Shown here: piece after piece, positions 29,076-32,598 of the stretch
Layout of the letters: each line of letters starts with the position of its first letter
Numbering within the stretch: position 1 is the stretch's first letter
From: a virus
Virus record (IMG/VR): IMGVR_UViG_3300048547_000202
Location: 1 to 32,598 of that record
Strand: one strand, 5' to 3'
Length of the DNA: 32,598 nucleotides
The notes under the pieces: model-generated
The model's database searches: none
What the model saw: only the letters and a program-made list of their open reading frames with translations
What the model was told of the DNA's origin: nothing
Position numbers and translations under genes: made by a program

Positions 29076-29725
29076 ATCAGCTCGATGCGTCCTTTTTTAA
29101 TGTCATGGGCAACATCTTCTCTGACGCCACCTTTGGTGCTCCAGCCAGCAGCGTTCGCAACCAGATCTTCGTAGCTGCCACCAGAGACGTAAAGGCTATA
29201 TGTCTTGTGGGCACGAGTGCCTTCCTTGCGAGGATTGTCAAGCTCAATCACGCGGATTGTCTTGCCAGCGAATGCACCGCGAGCCTTGGTTGGCATTGGT
29301 GGGGTGATGTCAGTGGTTGTGACGACAATCTCGGAGAGAGCACCTTTGATGGCTGGCGCTGACTTGTCTGCAGGGAGACCGAGTGGTGTCATTCCTGGGA
29401 GTGCAGCGACCTGTGGGGTTGGCTTGGAGGTGGGCACGTCCCAGCCAGTGTCCCAGCAACCTGTGGGGTCGACGTGCAGGCCACCAATCGCAGCCATGTA
29501 ACGACGAGCAGCAGTCTTGTTGTCGGAAAACTTTTTGACAGTCTTGAGGGAGACTTCATTGAAAGCGTCCACAAGGATCTTGCCTGTGATGTTGCGGTCA
29601 GCCAGCAGCTCTTCAGCAGAGGTGAAGATGATCGCGCCGTTGCCTTGTGACCGTGCAACTTTGCTGCTGACGTAGGCTTTGACGACGAGAGATTTGATGT
29701 CGAGGGCGAAGGTTGGGTTGTTCAT
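29072..29725 (-). CDS. first early protein after P29.8, unknown function
   Basis: A 217-aa protein starting at ATG 29725 behind TGAGAAAGGAA; a longer in-frame version from 29785 would run through the promoter. Residues 1-85 are helical and charged (FALDIKSLVVKAYVSSK). Residues 85-135 form a Pro/Thr-rich linker with TPQVAALPGMTPLG. The C-terminal region has IRVIELDNPRKEGTRAHKTY and GWSTKGGVREDVAHDIKKGRI, which may be a winged-helix. Being first in a long early operon, it may bind DNA or regulate the host. No family recognised. Confidence 0.55.
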   Translation of the reverse strand: MNNPTFALDIKSLVVKAYVSSKVARSQGNGAIIFTSAEELLADRNITGKILVDAFNEVSLKTVKKFSDNKTAARRYMAAIGGLHVDPTGCWDTGWDVPTSKPTPQVAALPGMTPLGLPADKSAPAIKGALSEIVVTTTDITPPMPTKARGAFAGKTIRVIELDNPRKEGTRAHKTYSLYVSGGSYEDLVANAAGWSTKGGVREDVAHDIKKGRIELI

Positions 29726-29753
29726 GTCATTTCCTTTCTCAGTTGACAATCGT

Positions 29754-29818
29754 AGTATCGCTGATGTCGCAGGAGAAGGCAACAAAAAAATTCAATTTTG
29801 ATGAAAATAATTTTTCTC
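29754..29818 (-). promoter_or_regulatory. sigma70-type early promoter P29.8 with AT-rich upstream element
   Basis: Read on the - strand: -35 TTGCCT (29782-29777), 17-nt spacer, -10 GATACT (29759-29754). Upstream CAAAATTGAA and GAGAAAAATTATTT (29818-29805) sit 22 nt from the -35, as in P21.1. The block is about 73% identical without gaps to 21079-21164 (63 of 86 by hand count). It drives the long polycistron to dnaE. Confidence 0.78.
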
Positions 29819-29839
29819 CCAATGTTTCCAAGAGCTTAC

Positions 29840-31300
29840 TCATAGCTGATAGTGCATCAAATTGCGAGGACGCACGACAAACAAGTTCTCTTTGGCTCTG
29901 GTCAATGCCACATACCACACTCGATTCTCTTCGTCGGTGTGTGAATTCTCCCAACTCAATCGACCCATGTCAGTTGTCAAGACCACATTGTCAGCCTCAC
30001 CACCTTTGGACTGGTGGATTGTTGAGATTGATATTCTTGGCTTGTTCGAAAACTTCTCCCCATTGCGCAAGCAAGATCGGAGATATTCCCGCTCGTCTGG
30101 GGCGATGCCTTTTAACATTGTCATCCAATCAAGATTCTTTGCCTCGTCTGGCAGACCCAGATCATTGAGATCATATGACTCTTTCTTAGGCAGGTCAACT
30201 GTGAAAGAGAAAAACTTGATTATGTTCTTGGCTTCATGCACGGTCAGGTGCTTGCCTGACTTCAGCCTTTGCCAACTCAAGATTGCTTTGGTTTCTTCAT
30301 TGTCCAAGGAGTGCTTGCCGTTCAACAGGTATGCATAGCCTTGTTGCCTTGCGGATTGCTTGAACCTGTTGAGCAGATACTTGCTGCGACTGAGACACAT
30401 CCAAGTCCCCTGCCCAGAGAAGTCAGCTTGTTGTTCGTCAGCCACCCACTCGACAGAACCTTGCTGTTGGCGTGGTGACCATGGCTTTTCATATCTGTTC
30501 TTGATGCGGCTGACAACTTCCAACGCAAGATTGTGCACAGCTTTGGGGATGCGATAGCTTTGGGGCAGCACGACTCGCTCACCTTTCAATGACAGGAATT
30601 TGGCAACGTCTGCTCCTGCCCAGCCAAAGATGGCTTGGTCGTCGTCCCCTGCTATGTAAACTTCTGAGGCTTGGCTGCTGGCTAAGATTGCCATTCGATA
30701 TTGCAATGAGCTCAAGTCTTGCGCCTCGTCAAAGATGCAAATGTCGACTGGCAGTGCGGACTCATATTGCTCCAACATGTCAGTGAAGTCCAGCAATCCA
30801 TTGTCATGCTTATAAACACGCAACGCAGAATCATATTGTCGCACCGCATGCAGGGTCAGGTCATTGATCTTGGAAATGTGGTGTTGTTGTTCAACTGTGC
30901 GTAGGCCAACTCTAGCCAGAGACTCAACTCGTGAACATTTGTCCCCCAAGCCATCACCAGTATGAATTCCAAGGTCTTCATCATATATGCCTTTGAATTC
31001 AACACCCATTGCCTTGCCAAATTTGCGATAGTGGTTATTGGTCATTACTTCATCTCGTTGCAGTCCTAGTTCTTTGAAGGCCAAAGAATGAAGTGTCCGG
31101 AAATATGGGAACCTGCTCTCATCGAAACCAAACTGATCCATTGCACGCTCTGCAGCTTCGTGGGCTGCTTTGCGAGTGAAGGCTAAGTAAGCAATGCGCT
31201 CTGGGGGAATGCCGCGCTTGAGTGCGTCCTCAACTATCCCCAGCAGCTTGGTTGTTTTGCCCGTTCCTGGAGGTCCGAGGATGATCTGGACTTTCCTCAT
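29840..31300 (-). CDS. UvrD/Rep-like SF1 DNA helicase
   Basis: A 486-aa SF1A helicase. Walker A is GPPGTGKT (9-16), motif Ia AYLAFTRKAAHEAA, motif II FDEAQD (190-195), motif III GDDDQAIFGWAGAD (218-231), motif IV-like VVLPQSYRIP, motif V STIHQSKGGEADNVVL, and motif VI VWYVALTRAKENLFVV. The set is complete, so it should be an active 3'-5' translocase. It is shorter than UvrD (about 720 aa), with reduced 1B/2B insertions, as in phage versions. The ATG has AGAAAGGAA 9 nt upstream. Its start lies inside the 3' part of the upstream Zn-finger gene (71-nt overlap). Likely role: replication or recombination. Confidence 0.92.
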   Translation of the reverse strand: MRKVQIILGPPGTGKTTKLLGIVEDALKRGIPPERIAYLAFTRKAAHEAAERAMDQFGFDESRFPYFRTLHSLAFKELGLQRDEVMTNNHYRKFGKAMGVEFKGIYDEDLGIHTGDGLGDKCSRVESLARVGLRTVEQQHHISKINDLTLHAVRQYDSALRVYKHDNGLLDFTDMLEQYESALPVDICIFDEAQDLSSLQYRMAILASSQASEVYIAGDDDQAIFGWAGADVAKFLSLKGERVVLPQSYRIPKAVHNLALEVVSRIKNRYEKPWSPRQQQGSVEWVADEQQADFSGQGTWMCLSRSKYLLNRFKQSARQQGYAYLLNGKHSLDNEETKAILSWQRLKSGKHLTVHEAKNIIKFFSFTVDLPKKESYDLNDLGLPDEAKNLDWMTMLKGIAPDEREYLRSCLRNGEKFSNKPRISISTIHQSKGGEADNVVLTTDMGRLSWENSHTDEENRVWYVALTRAKENLFVVRPRNLMHYQL

Positions 31301-31535
31301 GATATTCTATTCCTTTCTGAAAGAGCTCTGTGAAGCATGAATCGCAGTCGACTGTTGTGCGCAATGCGAGTTCATGGAGGCTCCATTTCTTGTAAATCTT
31401 GCCACGTGTGTATTGGCCGCAAAAATCACAAACAACAGCCTCTGCATAATGGTATGCTTCTGGTCTGGGTTGCAGGTTTCTTTCAAGGATCTCCGCAAAC
31501 TTGGCCTTGGCTAACTTATTCTTTTCCAGCAGCAT
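31230..31535 (-). CDS. small zinc-finger protein overlapping the helicase start
   Basis: A 101-aa protein, start ATG 31535 with GGGGGA close upstream. C36-x2-C39 (CDFC) and C64-x2-C67 (CDSC) give a zinc-finger pair 24 residues apart. The N-terminal 30 residues are a basic helix. The last 23 residues are encoded within the helicase's first 71 bases, including its Walker A codons, and look unstructured (PDHPRTSRNG). This overlap is much longer than the usual 1-22 nt here; a lost stop or sequence error near 31300 could have lengthened it. Confidence 0.6.
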   Translation of the reverse strand: MLLEKNKLAKAKFAEILERNLQPRPEAYHYAEAVVCDFCGQYTRGKIYKKWSLHELALRTTVDCDSCFTELFQKGIEYHEESPDHPRTSRNGQNNQAAGDS

Positions 31536-31662
31536 CTTCTCCCCCTAAAACTTTCTTGGCTGTGCAATAAACCACGAACAGCTCTCTTGTTATCTTTTCG
31601 AGCCTTTCTTTAAGCTCACGATTTTCTTCGCAGACTCTTTCATATTCATCACGGTTTATCAT
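31516..31662 (-). CDS. 48-aa coiled-coil protein
   Basis: Read directly from the gap: ATG at 31662-31660, TAA at 31518-31516. GAGGAG stands 7 nt before the ATG. The protein begins MINRDEYERVCEENRELKER and continues as a heptad-like charged helix, with a short tail (GGEDAAGKE). It overlaps the zinc-finger gene by 20 nt and starts 2 nt after the primase-like stop. Probably a real small gene; function unknown. Confidence 0.6.
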   Translation of the reverse strand: MINRDEYERVCEENRELKERLEKITRELFVVYCTAKKVLGGEDAAGKE

Positions 31663-31663
31663 T

Positions 31664-32598
31664 TCAAAACTCCTCTGTCACGCCACTCGGAATATTCAAG
31701 TCATCGTCGTCTTGATAGAAGTCTGGAGCCGGAACAGACCAGACCTTGACTGGCTTAGATTTGATTCGGAATGCCTTGCGGTCACCACCCACAGTCCTGA
31801 GCCAAGACCAGACTTGGTGCTGGGATGGATATCTGAACCTCCTAGCCTCAAGATAAATAAATAGGTCTTCTGATCGGAAGTAAACCTTTCCATCGTCAAT
31901 GTCGTGCCATGGCTTGCCATTCATGATCTCGTCTCTTTGGCGAGCTTGGACTTTGCCAGTCAGGAAGCTGTCAAGCATCTTTTCAAATTGGCCTTGGGGT
32001 GATGCATCGTCTGGGTCCAAGATCACCTCAACACTGGTCAACAGCTCGTTGATGCGCTGTTCCCAACGCTGTCCTGGCATTGTGCTCGGACACTTGTTGA
32101 GCTTTTCAACACACAGCTTTTGCAGTTGGCGTTGGTCCAAAAGTTGTTGGGTCGTGACTTCTATTCGCTCACCACCTATCTCGATGTACCATCGCACGGA
32201 TTGTCTGTTCTCAGTTTCGTACTTCGTGATGGCATCTATCTCTATGGCTTGACCACCACCGATCCCACCAATGCCAAACTCTCGCTTCATGCACTTGGAC
32301 TTCTCGCAATAGTTGCAAATTGGAGATTGCTTGCAAGTGTAGGCATAGTCTTTTTTGCTGACAGACTTGATCAGGCCATTGACCTCACCAGAGGGCAGGG
32401 GTTCGCTCATGCTTTCGTAATTGAACCTCATCAGATCTTCTTGCCAGTCGTCAGGGTTCTTCTTGCGATAATAAACGCCCACATTGAACAAAGAAATGTT
32501 TCGTCCACCTTCTGGGAAGCCCATGGTCATTATGTGTTGAAGGCATGGCGGCCCATCCTCAAACTTGTTCGTCAGGTCAGGCTTGAAGTTTTCCAGAG
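31664..32598 (-). CDS. primase-like replication protein (5' end outside window)
   Basis: The frame stays open to the right edge, so 311 residues are the C-terminal part of a longer protein. It shows GPPCLQHI, GFPEGGRNISLFNVGVYY, then TCKQSPICNYCEKSKC and FGIGG. The PPC...G-x-RN...C...C-x-x-C...C order resembles the PriL-like or helix-bundle region that follows the catalytic domain in AEP-type phage primases; the cysteines could bind zinc or an Fe-S cluster. The rest is helical and ends acidic (DFYQDDDDLN). Primase is inferred; the catalytic part is not in the window. Confidence 0.6.
   Translation of the reverse strand, partial: LENFKPDLTNKFEDGPPCLQHIMTMGFPEGGRNISLFNVGVYYRKKNPDDWQEDLMRFNYESMSEPLPSGEVNGLIKSVSKKDYAYTCKQSPICNYCEKSKCMKREFGIGGIGGGQAIEIDAITKYETENRQSVRWYIEIGGERIEVTTQQLLDQRQLQKLCVEKLNKCPSTMPGQRWEQRINELLTSVEVILDPDDASPQGQFEKMLDSFLTGKVQARQRDEIMNGKPWHDIDDGKVYFRSEDLFIYLEARRFRYPSQHQVWSWLRTVGGDRKAFRIKSKPVKVWSVPAPDFYQDDDDLNIPSGVTEEF

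Noticed and set aside
1-32598. tRNA genes, CRISPR arrays, insertion sequences and integrase/attachment sites
   Set aside because: I saw no cloverleaf-like sequence, regular spacer repeats, transposase motifs or terminal inverted repeats. Absence is by eye only; a covariance-model tRNA scan would be decisive.

Overview
The window is part of a tailed bacteriophage genome, most probably a marine podovirus-like phage. The evidence is a long late operon of virion and lysis genes on the + strand (1-15145) that meets, tail to tail, a dense early/replication region on the - strand (15142-32598). The virion proteins have the flavour of open-ocean phages: a short-tail adaptor, fibre repeats with an IYHDGSNS-type motif, and very long Ala/Gly-rich candidate ejection proteins. 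Ribosome-binding sites of the AGAAAGGAA type and moderate GC would suit a marine alphaproteobacterial host, but the host is inference. No terminase, portal, capsid, integrase, tRNA or CRISPR array is visible here.

Layout of the + strand: the end of a virion gene (1-99), a head-tail adaptor, a small virion protein, a tail fibre and a poly-glycine adhesin-like protein (110-3414). A lysis cassette follows: an unknown gene, a 59-aa XhlA-like protein, a 2-TM protein, a 3-TM holin and an M15-type endolysin (3411-5159). Next come a large tail/nozzle-like protein and small virion proteins (5161-7585), then a run of probable internal or ejected virion proteins interrupted by a GNAT acetyltransferase (7636-14396). 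The operon ends with a membrane protein and a small exported Cys-rich protein (14397-15145).

The - strand is read from right to left. At the edge is a primase-like protein cut by the window, then two small genes and a UvrD-like helicase. A sigma70-type promoter near 29.75 kb drives an apparently continuous, mostly overlapping polycistron: an unknown early protein, a CxxC peptide, an FAD oxidoreductase, a divergent ThyX, an HTH-like protein, a conserved phage protein, a HAD phosphatase, an NTPase-like protein, an SDR, a VOC protein, and a Pol III epsilon/alpha pair. A second, related promoter near 21.1 kb precedes four small genes, including a papain-like protease candidate. A third near 19.25 kb precedes an OB-like protein, two Zn-ribbon proteins, a 52-aa protein, a SleB-type hydrolase, an SNF2 helicase, a 64-aa protein and a PD-(D/E)XK nuclease.

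The early genes supply replication (primase, UvrD and SNF2 helicases, Pol III core, nuclease) and nucleotide metabolism (ThyX, NTPase-like, HAD phosphatase, redox enzymes). The late genes build the tail, deliver DNA and lyse the host. The window has no stretch over 300 bases without a gene. Four small genes (3868-4047, 17843-18001, 28902-29075, 31516-31662) were found by reading the gaps directly. Functional calls rest on motifs read by eye; no database search was possible.
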